Positions 17,279 through 26,072 of a DNA stretch of 64,000 nt are shown piece after piece. The stretch covers positions 1,054,001-1,118,000 of the forward strand of contig NZ_BMFU01000001.1 in NCBI RefSeq assembly GCF_014639235.1, given 5' to 3'. The first letter of the stretch is position 1. The number at the start of each line of letters is the position of its first letter. Both the position numbers and the translations under genes were made by a program. The stretch comes from Paenibacillus silvae (GTDB lineage: Bacteria > Bacillota > Bacilli > Paenibacillales > Paenibacillaceae). The notes under the pieces are model-generated. The model was not told the DNA's origin, searched no databases, and saw nothing but the letters and a program-made list of their open reading frames with translations.

Positions 17279-17975
17279 CCTTTCTCCCGGTTAAAAATTC
17301 CGCAAGATGTCGATATGTTGGACCGTGCACTCTGCTGTTCACTTCTGCCATGTCCATTTCCAGCCAGTAATCCGCCTCCATCAGTTCAATCATATCCAGC
17401 CGGGTTATATGCGCACATTTCGGATGCTTGGCCGCCTCAACCATCGGCTCAGGGCTGTCATCCCAATTAAATTCGCTCACCACAGCATGGATCAGCACTG
17501 CCGAATCCAGCGTTTGGACTCGTTCACACGCCTTGACTGAGGACTCCTCATATATAATATCATCTACGATCTGCTGCTCCTCAGCCGTCAGCTTCAAACG
17601 AACGGCTCCCGCTGTATCCAGCAGCAGATCAGCAAGATTCAGGTTGTGTTTTCTTGCCAGATTCCAGGCTGTCGCCAAAATGCCGTGAGGGGAATCCACT
17701 CTGGCGCCATATTCAAGCAACAGACGTATTGCTTCAGGCTGCTTGAACTTGACTGCTTTTTTCAAAGCGGTATCCCCAAGCTTGTCTTCCGATTCCAGAT
17801 CGGGTTCAGCCTGAAGCAGGCAGCGAATCCCCTCCAGCGGCATGCGATTGGTCAAAAAAAGCATAAGCGGTGTGCGTCCACGCTCATCCCGTTCATTCAG
17901 GTCTAATGCAGATGAAGCGATGACCTCGCTGACATATTCAATATGTTTGGATTTACTGATTTCGGTCCAATTCAT
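17256..17975 (-). CDS. Ankyrin-repeat protein
   Basis: 239 residues; start at ATG 17975 behind GGGGAAGGA. Three to four ankyrin repeats fill residues 25-130 (DERGRTPLMLFL, DKLGDTALKKAVKFKQPEAIRLLLEYGARVD, GILATAWNLARKHNLNLADLLLD). The C-terminal half (about 140-239) is not repeat-like and contains an acidic stretch. Ankyrin proteins bind partner proteins and are frequent as immunity proteins; here it heads a three-gene operon. A partner cannot be inferred. Confidence 0.85.
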   Translation of the reverse strand: MNWTEISKSKHIEYVSEVIASSALDLNERDERGRTPLMLFLTNRMPLEGIRCLLQAEPDLESEDKLGDTALKKAVKFKQPEAIRLLLEYGARVDSPHGILATAWNLARKHNLNLADLLLDTAGAVRLKLTAEEQQIVDDIIYEESSVKACERVQTLDSAVLIHAVVSEFNWDDSPEPMVEAAKHPKCAHITRLDMIELMEADYWLEMDMAEVNSRVHGPTYRHLAEFLTGRKGGLDHDT

Positions 17976-18063
17976 GGGTCCTTCCCCTCGTTTCTTCATC
18001 TTGTATCTCACTACTCTCACTCTATCGAAAAAGACAAAGCGCTACAAGGGACCTTTGAACGCC

Positions 18064-18105
18064 AAAAAAAGCCCGCATAGTGCAGCATCTTTGTGCACTC
18101 GCGGA
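18064..18105 (-). terminator. Terminator of chemoreceptor gene
   Basis: On the - strand CCGCGAGTGCAC pairs with GTGCACTATGCGG-like sequence (one internal mismatch) and ends in TTTTTTT. Confidence 0.75.
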
Positions 18106-18183
18106 CTCCTTTCCGGCTCGTCTGGATTGAATTAAACTTGCTCGTTTCCTTTACAAGTATACAAGCTGCAACCTGACTTGTAC

Positions 18184-19731
18184 TCAGGCTGACCTGGATT
18201 CCAGACTGACCTTACTGACCTTGGCTGCTGACGTTTTTTCTGGAAGCTTGGCTTCTTTTACCGCGGCTGCGCTGGCTCTCTGATGATCTGATACCAATGC
18301 ACTTAAATCCACGATCAGCCTCTCCAGCCCTCCAAAGCTCTCCACCATATTCTGTGTCAGATTACGCTGCTCCTCCATGCTCGCCAAAATCTCCTCCGTG
18401 GCCGCACTCGACTGCTGCGTCACACTCGAAATTTCGGAAACCTCATTCACTATTCGGGTTGAGGATGTCTTCATCGTTGCCGAGCTTGTCTCGATCTCGG
18501 TAGCCTGACCCAGCACATCCTGCGAACCATGATTAATGGACTGGAACACTTCACCCGCGGTCTGTACACTTTCTCTTCCTTGCTGCAAGGACTGGCGAAT
18601 GTCTTCAAATCGGCTTGTCAATGCCTGTGTTTGTGTTCTCAGACCTGTTAATATCGATGTAATCTCATGGGCAGATTGACCTGAGCTTTCAGCCAGCTTG
18701 CGTACTTCCTCCGACACCACAGCAAACCCCCGTCCATGCTCACCTGCGCGTGCTGCTTCGATTGCCGCGTTCAGTGCAAGCAGATTCGTTTGCGTTGCAA
18801 TATCGGAGATGCTGTTCAGCATCATCGTCATGGATTCACTCTGGTCATTGAACTTCTGCATATCATCAGCGGTTGTATGAATTGCTGTATACAAGTCCCG
18901 CATTTGCATATTCAACTCATCCATCTGTTTACTGCCCATTTGTGTACTTGAGGCCATGCTCGCCGAGAGCTCCTTCATCTGCCGGGAATAGGAAGCCACA
19001 TCTTGAATATGACGATCAGACAAAGTAAGAGACTCTGAAATATCCGCAATGCTTGTGGCCTGAAACTCCACTCCCTTGGCTACCTCGCTGAACCCAAGCG
19101 TCACCTCATTGGTGATAGAGCCGGTAGCATCTACCTTTTCCTTGAGCTGTTCCGTATATCCCGAAAGTCCAGCCACCGATTTTTTAACACGTTCCAGCAT
19201 TTCTTCTACACGCTTCCGCGAGTTCTCTACCTCATCCCATCTCTTCTCACTCTCTTGAAACAACTTCTGATTCAGTGCAGAAACTACGACTAAAATAATC
19301 CCCGCCACTGCAAAAAGTGCCACATTCGTGATGTTCTCAATCAACTGCTCCCGAGTAGCTGTAGGTACAATCAACAGTTGCAGAATGCTGTTTGCAAGCA
19401 AAACCGAGAACCCGCTAAGAAATATGCGCTTATCCGGATACACCAGCAGTAGAGCTGATATAACTATAGCTATGAGTGAATCCACGGTTCCCCAGCCGGC
19501 AAAAATGCCGCATGCGGTGATTAGGGCAACGTTTATCCACGGAATCAGATGGATATGCTTTTTCTTGGCATTGGCATAAGTCAACCAGATCCCATACATA
19601 ATCACAATTGCATTGGAAGCAAACAACTTGGGATCCGTAAAAGCAAGCGCTATTCCAAATACTACTACAATCCATAACATCATCGTAATCAATTTGTTTC
19701 TTTTCCAGATAATTTCATCAATACGACTCAT
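18184..19731 (-). CDS. Methyl-accepting chemotaxis protein, membrane-embedded sensor
   Basis: 515 residues. The first 170 residues hold five to six membrane helices with almost no extracellular loop, then a short coiled coil and the MCP signalling domain (about 200-480) with the conserved hairpin tip EVRKLAESSGQSAHEI preceded by AIEAARAGEHGRGFAVV. There is no HAMP domain. Receptors of this kind sense membrane state, energy or hydrophobic ligands rather than periplasmic solutes. It would signal through CheW/CheA to the flagellar motor. GGCGGGG precedes the ATG. Confidence 0.95.
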   Translation of the reverse strand: MSRIDEIIWKRNKLITMMLWIVVVFGIALAFTDPKLFASNAIVIMYGIWLTYANAKKKHIHLIPWINVALITACGIFAGWGTVDSLIAIVISALLLVYPDKRIFLSGFSVLLANSILQLLIVPTATREQLIENITNVALFAVAGIILVVVSALNQKLFQESEKRWDEVENSRKRVEEMLERVKKSVAGLSGYTEQLKEKVDATGSITNEVTLGFSEVAKGVEFQATSIADISESLTLSDRHIQDVASYSRQMKELSASMASSTQMGSKQMDELNMQMRDLYTAIHTTADDMQKFNDQSESMTMMLNSISDIATQTNLLALNAAIEAARAGEHGRGFAVVSEEVRKLAESSGQSAHEITSILTGLRTQTQALTSRFEDIRQSLQQGRESVQTAGEVFQSINHGSQDVLGQATEIETSSATMKTSSTRIVNEVSEISSVTQQSSAATEEILASMEEQRNLTQNMVESFGGLERLIVDLSALVSDHQRASAAAVKEAKLPEKTSAAKVSKVSLESRSA

Positions 19732-19882
19732 GTGTACCCCGCCTTTTATGTAAGTTCAAACAAATGCAGGCTGCCGGTTTCATAAACATGCAAGCAGACC
19801 GCTTAAATATATATCGGCCGGAAATGATACAAATGAATATAGTATTTTAAATAATATTATGTTCATATACTATATAACGTCC

Positions 19883-19939
19883 AAAAGAAAAGAGCCTGCT
19901 CATGCGCAAATACGCATGAAACAGACTCAGCTTTTCTTT
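19883..19939 (-). terminator. Terminator of pectate lyase gene
   Basis: Very long hairpin: AAAGAAAAG/CTTTTCTTT outer arms, GAGTCTG/CAGGCTC middle and CATGCG/CGCATG inner stem; followed by TTTT on the - strand. Confidence 0.85.
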
Positions 19940-19967
19940 GAATTAGAGACACATGGTCCTGCCTCCG

Positions 19968-21014
19968 TTATTTACCAAATACCAATGTAGTATTGGATGA
20001 TCCGGCGTATTTCGTAACAAATTCACGTGCATACGCTGCGCTCTCCACCTGATAGCTGTAATTGGAGCTTGGTCTCCAATTCGTTTTTGGCGAAGTCGGG
20101 CTGTTCAAAGCAGGTGTACTGCCTGAATCTGTGAACTCTCCCTTGCCCTTGTCATCCAGAATGCCGCCTTTTTCGGCCCCTGCACCAAAATAGTTATTTT
20201 CCGAGTAAATCCGGGCCTTCTCCCCGATTGTGATTGCTTGATTGAAGTTGTTTGCATAATTGTTTTTGATATGGAAGTATCCGTAACGCATAAGTCCAGG
20301 GCCACGTACATACAGGTTTTCAAAATAGTTGTTGGACATCGTCACATGAGGTACGCCGTTGTAGCTGCTGTTGCCATCATTCGGGTGTCCCAGAATAATA
20401 CCGTATTTGTGATTGGCAAATTTGGAATTGCTGATCGTAATATAATCGGCCCGGTCACCGATATACAAGAGCTTGTCCAGATCGCTGCCGCCAGAACTGT
20501 AGCTGTGGCCAGAGAAGGTCACATGGTCAATCCAATAGTTTGATCCGGAAGTGATGTACATCTGGATATCATCGTTCGCATTGATATTAGCTGAATGATT
20601 AAAAGTCAGGTTTTGAAAAATAACGTTGCTTGATCCTGATGTGGATCTGAAGTGAATGTTTGTTAATGTGTGATTGTTAAAAGAACCTACCAATGTTTTG
20701 TTGGAACCAAATTCAACTTTTTGCAAGCTGGAGGAAGAAATATTTTGTTCAACCACAACAATCTTGGCCGTGGAGCCCGCCATATGAGTTCTCAGATCAT
20801 TCAGATTACTGACATACACCACTTGACCATTCCGACCGCCTGTTGTAGCCGCCTTGGATACACCATTCTCATTCTTGGCATTACCTGCAAAACCGGTCAG
20901 ACCGTTCGTGCCTGTGTTCGGATAGCTGGCTGCACCATAAGTAGCAGGAGCCGCCGTGGACACGGTCAACAGCAATAATGTAACAGCGAGCAAAAGCAAA
21001 GAAAATTTCTTCAA
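19968..21014 (-). CDS. Secreted pectate lyase, PL1 family
   Basis: 348 residues. TTG at 21014 follows AAAGGATGG and gives a compact signal peptide (LKKFSLLLLAVTLLLLTVSTAAPATYGA). The mature protein is a PL1 parallel beta-helix: TTGGRNGQVVYVSNLNDLR at the start, NYWIDHVTFSGHSYS (the calcium/substrate region) and HVTMSNNYFENLYVRGPGLMRYG with the catalytic Arg region, then AITIGEKARIYSENNYF. It cleaves polygalacturonate by beta-elimination. Single gene with its own terminator and an unusual dyad upstream. Confidence 0.93.
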   Translation of the reverse strand: MKKFSLLLLAVTLLLLTVSTAAPATYGAASYPNTGTNGLTGFAGNAKNENGVSKAATTGGRNGQVVYVSNLNDLRTHMAGSTAKIVVVEQNISSSSLQKVEFGSNKTLVGSFNNHTLTNIHFRSTSGSSNVIFQNLTFNHSANINANDDIQMYITSGSNYWIDHVTFSGHSYSSGGSDLDKLLYIGDRADYITISNSKFANHKYGIILGHPNDGNSSYNGVPHVTMSNNYFENLYVRGPGLMRYGYFHIKNNYANNFNQAITIGEKARIYSENNYFGAGAEKGGILDDKGKGEFTDSGSTPALNSPTSPKTNWRPSSNYSYQVESAAYAREFVTKYAGSSNTTLVFGK

Positions 21015-21088
21015 AATATCACCATCCTTTGTAATTTGTCCCTTCAAACAACTCGATTATAGCTTGTAACCTGCACTGTGACAATAAA

Positions 21089-21110
21089 ATTATTGCAAAA
21101 AGACAATAAT
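21089..21110 (-). promoter_or_regulatory. Dyad upstream of pectate lyase
   Basis: ATTATTG-N8-CAATAAT, perfect 7-base arms, 75 bases before the start codon. A second wider dyad with TTGCAAAAA/TTTTTGCAA arms overlaps (21093-21125). Likely operator; the regulator is not known. Confidence 0.45.
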
Positions 21111-21149
21111 CTTATCTTTTTTGCAACAGCAGTCAGATATAGTGAAAAA

Positions 21150-21201
21150 TAAAAAGATGAGAGCTGTCACACTACACGCGTGAACGTCCCCCATCTTTTT
21201 T
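21150..21201 (-). terminator. Terminator of the 21-23 kb unknown-gene operon
   Basis: AAAAAGATG/CATCTTTTT arms around a GC-rich interior; T run on the - strand just after the stop of the gene ending at 21226. Confidence 0.75.
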
Positions 21202-21225
21202 GTATTTATTTAATTTTGCTATGAT

Positions 21226-21630
21226 TTACAGATTGCCTGTCACTTCAATGCCGTCAGCATGATCCAGAACCTTTCGAATCCAGACGATGAGTTTATCCAA
21301 AAATGCCTGCATATCCGGATCAGCGCTGTTCACCTGCTTCAAGTCCGCAACAATCGTATCCCACGTTTCTTTCACAATCGGATTGTTCCAGCAGGGATCA
21401 AAAGAAGCATGAATTTCTCCGCTCCACGGGTCTGTTAACGGAAAAACACGACTGATCGCTGGCCGTATATGCTCAAAATCTTCGTCATAAATAAACAGCA
21501 TGTCCTCCTGCCGAACCTTGGACGTATCTTCATTCAAATATAAGGGGGAAAAGGTAAAGCCGATATTCCTCGCCGGGCCTTCATATCGGTACAGAAGTAC
21601 CGGGATTTTGCTTTTGGATGCTCTCGCCAC
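21226..21630 (-). CDS. Protein of unknown function
   Basis: 134 residues, GTG start behind AGGAAGGGAAG. No signal peptide or membrane segment, no family recognised. Last gene of a run of four small acidic cytosolic proteins in the same direction. Composition and organisation resemble immunity or effector-partner proteins, but this is only an impression. Confidence 0.6.
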   Translation of the reverse strand: MARASKSKIPVLLYRYEGPARNIGFTFSPLYLNEDTSKVRQEDMLFIYDEDFEHIRPAISRVFPLTDPWSGEIHASFDPCWNNPIVKETWDTIVADLKQVNSADPDMQAFLDKLIVWIRKVLDHADGIEVTGNL

Positions 21631-21667
21631 TAAAAAACTTCCCTTCCTGTGTTATTCATATACGGCA

Positions 21668-21994
21668 TCACAATTCAAACCATTCGAATATATCAGGGTA
21701 CTGACTTGTCACCTCCTGCATCTGCTGCATCCAGGCACGTCCTTCCTCACCCCAAATATGAAACAAGCAATAGAAGTAACGTTCACCGTCTCCCACTTCG
21801 TCCAGACCGCTCGCTTCCTCCAGCCTTACTTCCAAAGCGTTCGGCCAGGATGCATCGTCACGCAGAAGAACAAAACCATCAGTGTGGTGTTCGAGACTAT
21901 ACATGCTGCTGTACGTAAGTGAAGCTACCAAGCGCTCCATGATTTCAGGTAACCTGGCATGCTCCTGCGTTCGGATTCCATACTCCCACCCCAT
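21668..21994 (-). CDS. Small acidic protein of unknown function
   Basis: 108 residues, acidic, with AAAGGGAG before the ATG. Not recognised. The stretch GERYFYCLFHIWGEEGRAWM suggests a small mixed alpha/beta fold. Located between two other unknown genes of the same operon; a (GAGAA)n repeat lies shortly upstream. Confidence 0.65.
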   Translation of the reverse strand: MGWEYGIRTQEHARLPEIMERLVASLTYSSMYSLEHHTDGFVLLRDDASWPNALEVRLEEASGLDEVGDGERYFYCLFHIWGEEGRAWMQQMQEVTSQYPDIFEWFEL

Positions 21995-22047
21995 AGATGC
22001 GCACTCCCTTTCAAACGTTCAGGGGACAGCTCAGCTCATTTCATCCC

Positions 22048-22075
22048 ACTCTTCTCTTCTCTTCTCTTCTCACGT
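22048..22075 (-). repeat. Pentanucleotide tandem repeat (GAGAA)n
   Basis: About four to five units of GAGAA on the - strand, between two genes of the same operon and about 55 bases before the start codon of the 108-residue protein. Confidence 0.85.
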
Positions 22076-22084
22076 TTCTCTGGT

Positions 22085-22777
22085 TCAATCCGTTTCCCTT
22101 CGCTCCACCGTACATCCACATTGCTGCAATTCATTCATCGCGGCTAACACGTCACGCTTCGGATTCAGTCTTCGAATCAAGTCGGCAGTGACTGGTGTAT
22201 TATTATATATTTCAGTTACAGCAGTCAAAGACATCTCCTGAATATCGTAGTACCCTTCAGCCCAATCGATATAGCCCTCAGGTGTTGACTCGATATAACC
22301 TAACAGAAATTCAAACCCGCCGCTGGCATACACTTCTTCTTCTTCAGCCATGGCAAGCTCCATCCAGCTGCCTGCCTTCCAACCTGGAGCTCGTTCCTCC
22401 TGCCATAAACAAAATGTAATGTGCTCCCGATTCAGTGCATCCTCGTGCTCCCGTAAAACCTTCATGAAGCTCTCCGGCACCTCGTCGTACATTCCCGGAT
22501 AAATCTCTCCATCTTCACGATTATGCGGGCTTAGGGGGGATTCGTGATCAAATCCTTTGATTAACGTGCCTGTATTCGCAAACAACACATGCAGATGATC
22601 TCCTGCACCGTTATCCACACTTCCCCAAGCCATATCCGGTTGGAATATATTAAAGTGATAGCGATGTACGCGAAGCCATGCCTCCTCAGACAGAATGATA
22701 TCGAGTGCAGCCAATACCCGCATCCGCTCATGCAAAACAGGTGCATCTACCATCGCTGTACCTAACCAGTCCCGCAT
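22085..22777 (-). CDS. Protein of unknown function
   Basis: 230 residues from ATG 22777, which has GGAAGGGGA in front; a longer reading from 22819 lacks an RBS. Acidic, rich in Trp and Tyr, no membrane segment. The pattern LHVLFANTGTLIKGFDHES and IYPGMYDEVPESF suggests a globular domain, also seen in immunity-like proteins of soil bacteria, but I cannot name the family. Confidence 0.65.
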   Translation of the reverse strand: MRDWLGTAMVDAPVLHERMRVLAALDIILSEEAWLRVHRYHFNIFQPDMAWGSVDNGAGDHLHVLFANTGTLIKGFDHESPLSPHNREDGEIYPGMYDEVPESFMKVLREHEDALNREHITFCLWQEERAPGWKAGSWMELAMAEEEEVYASGGFEFLLGYIESTPEGYIDWAEGYYDIQEMSLTAVTEIYNNTPVTADLIRRLNPKRDVLAAMNELQQCGCTVERRETD

Positions 22778-22827
22778 ATACAATCCCCTTCCTGCAGTAA
22801 TCTGTGTTATGTAAGCCAAGTTATCTG

Positions 22828-23277
22828 CTATATGCGAATCAGATCATCTAACCTGTTCTGCCCCTGAACACTTGGCGAAAGTGTAACCGAGATCTGCGTG
22901 TCCTTTTTGAACACAGCACAGGCATAATTCCCGGGCTTTAATTGCAAGAAGATCCCTTGGGACAACTCATCCGGTTCCAGCTCCCCGCCGCTTACATCAT
23001 CTGCCGAGCCCAAATAAACGTTGCCCGAAGGAGCCTGAAAATAAAAGTGCATTCCTTGCTCCGACATGAGCGGCGCTTCCTGCACACGCCACTGCACTTC
23101 GTATAATCCATCATCCCCCAGATTCAGAAACAGACAGTTGCCTGCATTAACCTCCTGCAGTTCATCCTCAGGGATGGACCACCAGTCCGCTGTATCCTCC
23201 AGACGATGCTCCAATGCTGCCAGGTCATAGCAGCACAGCGTAGCTGTATCGGTATCCATATGAAAGTTTCCTTCCAT
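22828..23277 (-). CDS. Protein of unknown function, first gene of the four-gene run
   Basis: 149 residues from ATG 23277 (GAGGGTGG in front). Beta-rich, acidic, cytosolic; contains CCYDLAALEHRL and GNVYLGSADDVSGGEL. I recall no named family with certainty. It heads the run of four unknown genes transcribed leftward to the terminator near 21.2 kb. Confidence 0.65.
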   Translation of the reverse strand: MEGNFHMDTDTATLCCYDLAALEHRLEDTADWWSIPEDELQEVNAGNCLFLNLGDDGLYEVQWRVQEAPLMSEQGMHFYFQAPSGNVYLGSADDVSGGELEPDELSQGIFLQLKPGNYACAVFKKDTQISVTLSPSVQGQNRLDDLIRI

Positions 23278-23430
23278 GCTCATCCACCCTCTCTTCATTC
23301 CATTATAACTATCCGACAACACCCGTTAAATACAACTCTTGAACCATCTATGTCGCTGCACTCTTCATTTCTCGTTCAAAACTGTCGATATAACGATAAC
23401 TGAATTTTTTTGAATTTGATGGAGGAATCT

Positions 23431-23808
23431 ATGCCGATTAACAATAGGAAAGAACCTTTTCGCTATACTCTGAAGGAACCGATGTCCTTCGAAATTTATA
23501 TTTTGAGCATTAACGGCATGGACGGTCCACCCAAGCCCATTCAGGCCGAATTGTGCGACATCAGCCGGTCCGGCTGCCAAATTGCTTTTCCGCTTTCTCT
23601 GCCTGTAGAAAATAACGATATACGCATCGCAATCAATCTCAAGCTGTCTGAGGATTTGTTGTATGTTGAAGGTACTCTCCGGTGGGGGATGGAAAAAAAC
23701 ACATTATGGCACTATGGCGTGCAACTTGAAGTCGAAAAGGAAACCCAGGACCGATGGTCCAAAGAGATGCGTATGCTGGCAGGTCAAGGTAAAATTGTAG
23801 TGAGATAA
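23431..23808 (+). CDS. PilZ-domain protein (c-di-GMP binding)
   Basis: 125 residues. ATG at 23431 has GGAGG seven bases upstream; the upstream TTG is not supported. The PilZ signature is present: an Arg pair near the N-terminus (NNRKEPFRY, RxxxR-like) and DISRSGCQI (D/NxSxxG). Such small proteins bind cyclic di-GMP and adjust motility, attachment or polysaccharide output. Stands alone. Confidence 0.85.
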   Translation: MPINNRKEPFRYTLKEPMSFEIYILSINGMDGPPKPIQAELCDISRSGCQIAFPLSLPVENNDIRIAINLKLSEDLLYVEGTLRWGMEKNTLWHYGVQLEVEKETQDRWSKEMRMLAGQGKIVVR

Positions 23809-23905
23809 GAGACCATCATTTTTAGCTGCAAATTTTACTATATACATAACAATATATAGATTTTCAAATTTATAGTCTGTCTTTAAACCTAATTTGTACA
23901 AATAC

Positions 23906-23954
23906 AAAAAAAGCAGCTGCTTCCCAGACATCATCTGAGAAAACAGCTGCTTTG
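23906..23954 (-). terminator. Terminator of the PTS/licT operon
   Basis: AAAGCAGCTG/CAGCTGCTTT with a T run on the - strand, about 85 bases after the EIIBCA stop; a repeat end lies in between. Confidence 0.85.
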
Positions 23955-23962
23955 TCGTTTTC

Positions 23963-24035
23963 AGGATAACAGCGATTGGAAGGTTATTCTGTCATCGAAG
24001 TGGATTGTGTAAAATCTTTAGTTCAACTTATATGG
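23963..24035 (+). repeat. Solo end of short interspersed element (copy C)
   Basis: Contains the block GATTGGAAGGTTATTCTGTC and the end TTTAGTTCAACTTATAT shared with copies near 28.7, 40.1, 40.6 and 50.1 kb. Only one end is present; it stops three bases before the EIIBCA stop codon. TTGTGT-17-TTATAT is present at 24005-24033. Confidence 0.75.
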
Positions 24036-24037
24036 CT

Positions 24038-25942
24038 TTATGCTTTGGCAGTGAACAACAGCTCTTGCTCTTTCACCGCTGTACGACCAGCAGATTCGAT
24101 GGATGCATACTGATGCATATTCGTGATAATGACTGGAGTAATCGTTGTGTAACCTGCTTTTTCGATCTCTTCGCGGTCAAACTCCATCAGCACATCCCCT
24201 ACAGAAACCTTGGCTCCTGCCTGAACTTTTGGTGAGAAGAACTGACCTTTCAGCTTCACTGTATCAATTCCAATATGAATCAGCATCTCGGCTCCGGTAT
24301 CACTAACCAGACCGATGGCATGTCCACTCTTCGACAGGGAGAACACAGTACCGTTAATCGGAGAAACAACACGGCCTTCCGTCGGTTGAATTGCAAAACC
24401 TTTACCCATAATTTCTTCCGAGAACGCAGGGTCAGGGACTTCGCTAAGCGGTCTGACTTCACCCGTGATCGGGCTGAATACTTGCTCATCTTGTGCTTTT
24501 GTTTCTTCTGTTACAATTGGAGCTGTCGTTGTGGCTGTGGTTGCAGTTTCTGTAGAAGCTGAAGTCGCAGCCGCTTGTGGCGCATTATTTTCCTCGAATC
24601 CCAAGATGTACGTAATTAATGCTGCAGAGGCGATCGCAATGAGACCACCGAGCACACCATATACCAATGTACTGATGGACGGACTGATAAATGCTGCAAG
24701 TCCCGGCAAACCTACAAGACCTGTCAGTACATATGCTTTAACCTTCACAATACCCATAAAGCCACCACCAATTGCCCCACCGATAAGTGCAGCAACAAAC
24801 GGTTTTTTGTATCTCATATTAACACCATACATCGCTGGTTCAGTGATCCCCATAAATGCGGTCAGACCAGTGGAATAAGCCATAGATTTCGTTTGTCCAT
24901 TTTTGGAACGAAGTCCTACACCAATCGCTCCACCCGCTTGAGCCCAGTTCGCTGCAAGCATCAAAGGAATAATAAAGTCATAACCTAATGTAGTCATGGA
25001 GCCTACAATGATTGGCAGCAAGGCATAGTGCATCCCTGTGATGATTAACAGTGACATTGTACCACCAATCAGAATACTTGCAAGGATGGATGCATTATCG
25101 AACAACCAAGCAATACCGCCAGACATACCATTACCGATAATGGAACCCAGAGGACCAATCGCGATCAATGTAAGTGGAACCATGATCAGCAAGGTAACCG
25201 TTGGTACGACAATGAGTTTTACCGATGAGTGGGTAATGCGGTCAACCGCTTTTTCCACATAAGAAGCAATCCAGATCGCAATAACAATCGGAATAACCGT
25301 TGAAGAATATGTTGCTGCGACGACTTTTATCCCCGCGAACGATGAGTTTCCTTCTGCCAGCAAAGCTGTAATGGTTGGGTGCATAATCCCGGCCGCAAGC
25401 GCCGCACCAATATACATATTGCTTCCCAATTTCTTAGCAGCACTGATTGCAAGAATAATTGGCAGGAAGTAGAATGCACCATCACCAATGGCAGATAAAA
25501 TAGTGTAAGTCGAACTCTTATCTGACAGCCAGCCAAACGCCACAAGGATCGCCACGATCCCTTTGATCATACCAGCGCCGGTAATAGCCGGGAGGATTGG
25601 AGTAAATACGCCAGAGATGAAGTCAAACAGAGCACTTATCGGATTTTTCTTCGGTTTCGGGCCTGTAGAAGCCGCAGAAGATCCGACGTTTGCACCTTTG
25701 GACATGTTGCCTACCAGCGCATTGTAAACCTTCGGTACATCATTACCGATGATGACCTGAAACTGTCCACCATTTTCCATAACACCCATAACCCCAGGTG
25801 TGTTCTTTAATGTTTCTTTGTCTGCTTTTTTGTTGTCATTCAGGTTAAATCTGAGTCTTGTCATACAGTGGGTCACTTGATCAATGTTCTCTTCGCCACC
25901 AACAAGCTTCAGAATATCTTTGGACAATTGTTGTTTATCCAT
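24038..25942 (-). CDS. bglP: PTS beta-glucoside transporter EIIBCA
   Basis: 634 residues; brings in aryl/oligo beta-glucosides and phosphorylates them. Domain order IIB-IIC-IIA: phospho-Cys26 in THCMTRLRF, a ten-helix IIC region (about 105-460), an Ala/Thr-rich linker, then IIA (about 480-634) with the phospho-His near 556 in LIHIGIDTVKLKG. AAGGAG precedes the ATG. It follows licT by an intercistronic RAT/terminator, and its product phosphorylates and so controls LicT, closing the regulatory loop. Confidence 0.97.
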   Translation of the reverse strand: MDKQQLSKDILKLVGGEENIDQVTHCMTRLRFNLNDNKKADKETLKNTPGVMGVMENGGQFQVIIGNDVPKVYNALVGNMSKGANVGSSAASTGPKPKKNPISALFDFISGVFTPILPAITGAGMIKGIVAILVAFGWLSDKSSTYTILSAIGDGAFYFLPIILAISAAKKLGSNMYIGAALAAGIMHPTITALLAEGNSSFAGIKVVAATYSSTVIPIVIAIWIASYVEKAVDRITHSSVKLIVVPTVTLLIMVPLTLIAIGPLGSIIGNGMSGGIAWLFDNASILASILIGGTMSLLIITGMHYALLPIIVGSMTTLGYDFIIPLMLAANWAQAGGAIGVGLRSKNGQTKSMAYSTGLTAFMGITEPAMYGVNMRYKKPFVAALIGGAIGGGFMGIVKVKAYVLTGLVGLPGLAAFISPSISTLVYGVLGGLIAIASAALITYILGFEENNAPQAAATSASTETATTATTTAPIVTEETKAQDEQVFSPITGEVRPLSEVPDPAFSEEIMGKGFAIQPTEGRVVSPINGTVFSLSKSGHAIGLVSDTGAEMLIHIGIDTVKLKGQFFSPKVQAGAKVSVGDVLMEFDREEIEKAGYTTITPVIITNMHQYASIESAGRTAVKEQELLFTAKA

Positions 25943-25976
25943 TGTGTTTTGCTCCTTTTATGTGTATTGAAAGGTT

Positions 25977-26046
25977 AAAAAAAACCTAAACACCGAATAA
26001 TGATGCAAGCTTCAGAAGCTTATCATTAATCAACGTTTAGGTTTTG
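25977..26046 (-). terminator. Antitermination-controlled terminator before EIIBCA
   Basis: On the - strand AAAACCTAAAC pairs with GTTTAGGTTTT and is followed by TTTT; it shares its left arm with the RAT at 26040-26067. Confidence 0.88.
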
Positions 26047-26067
26047 CCTTTTTTGCAGTAACAATCC
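26040..26067 (-). promoter_or_regulatory. RAT site before EIIBCA
   Basis: GGATTGTTACTGC...GGCAAAACC on the - strand, a close match to LicT/SacY-type RATs. It begins six bases after the licT stop codon, so licT and the PTS gene are joined by an attenuator. Confidence 0.92.
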
Positions 26068-26072
26068 CAAAT

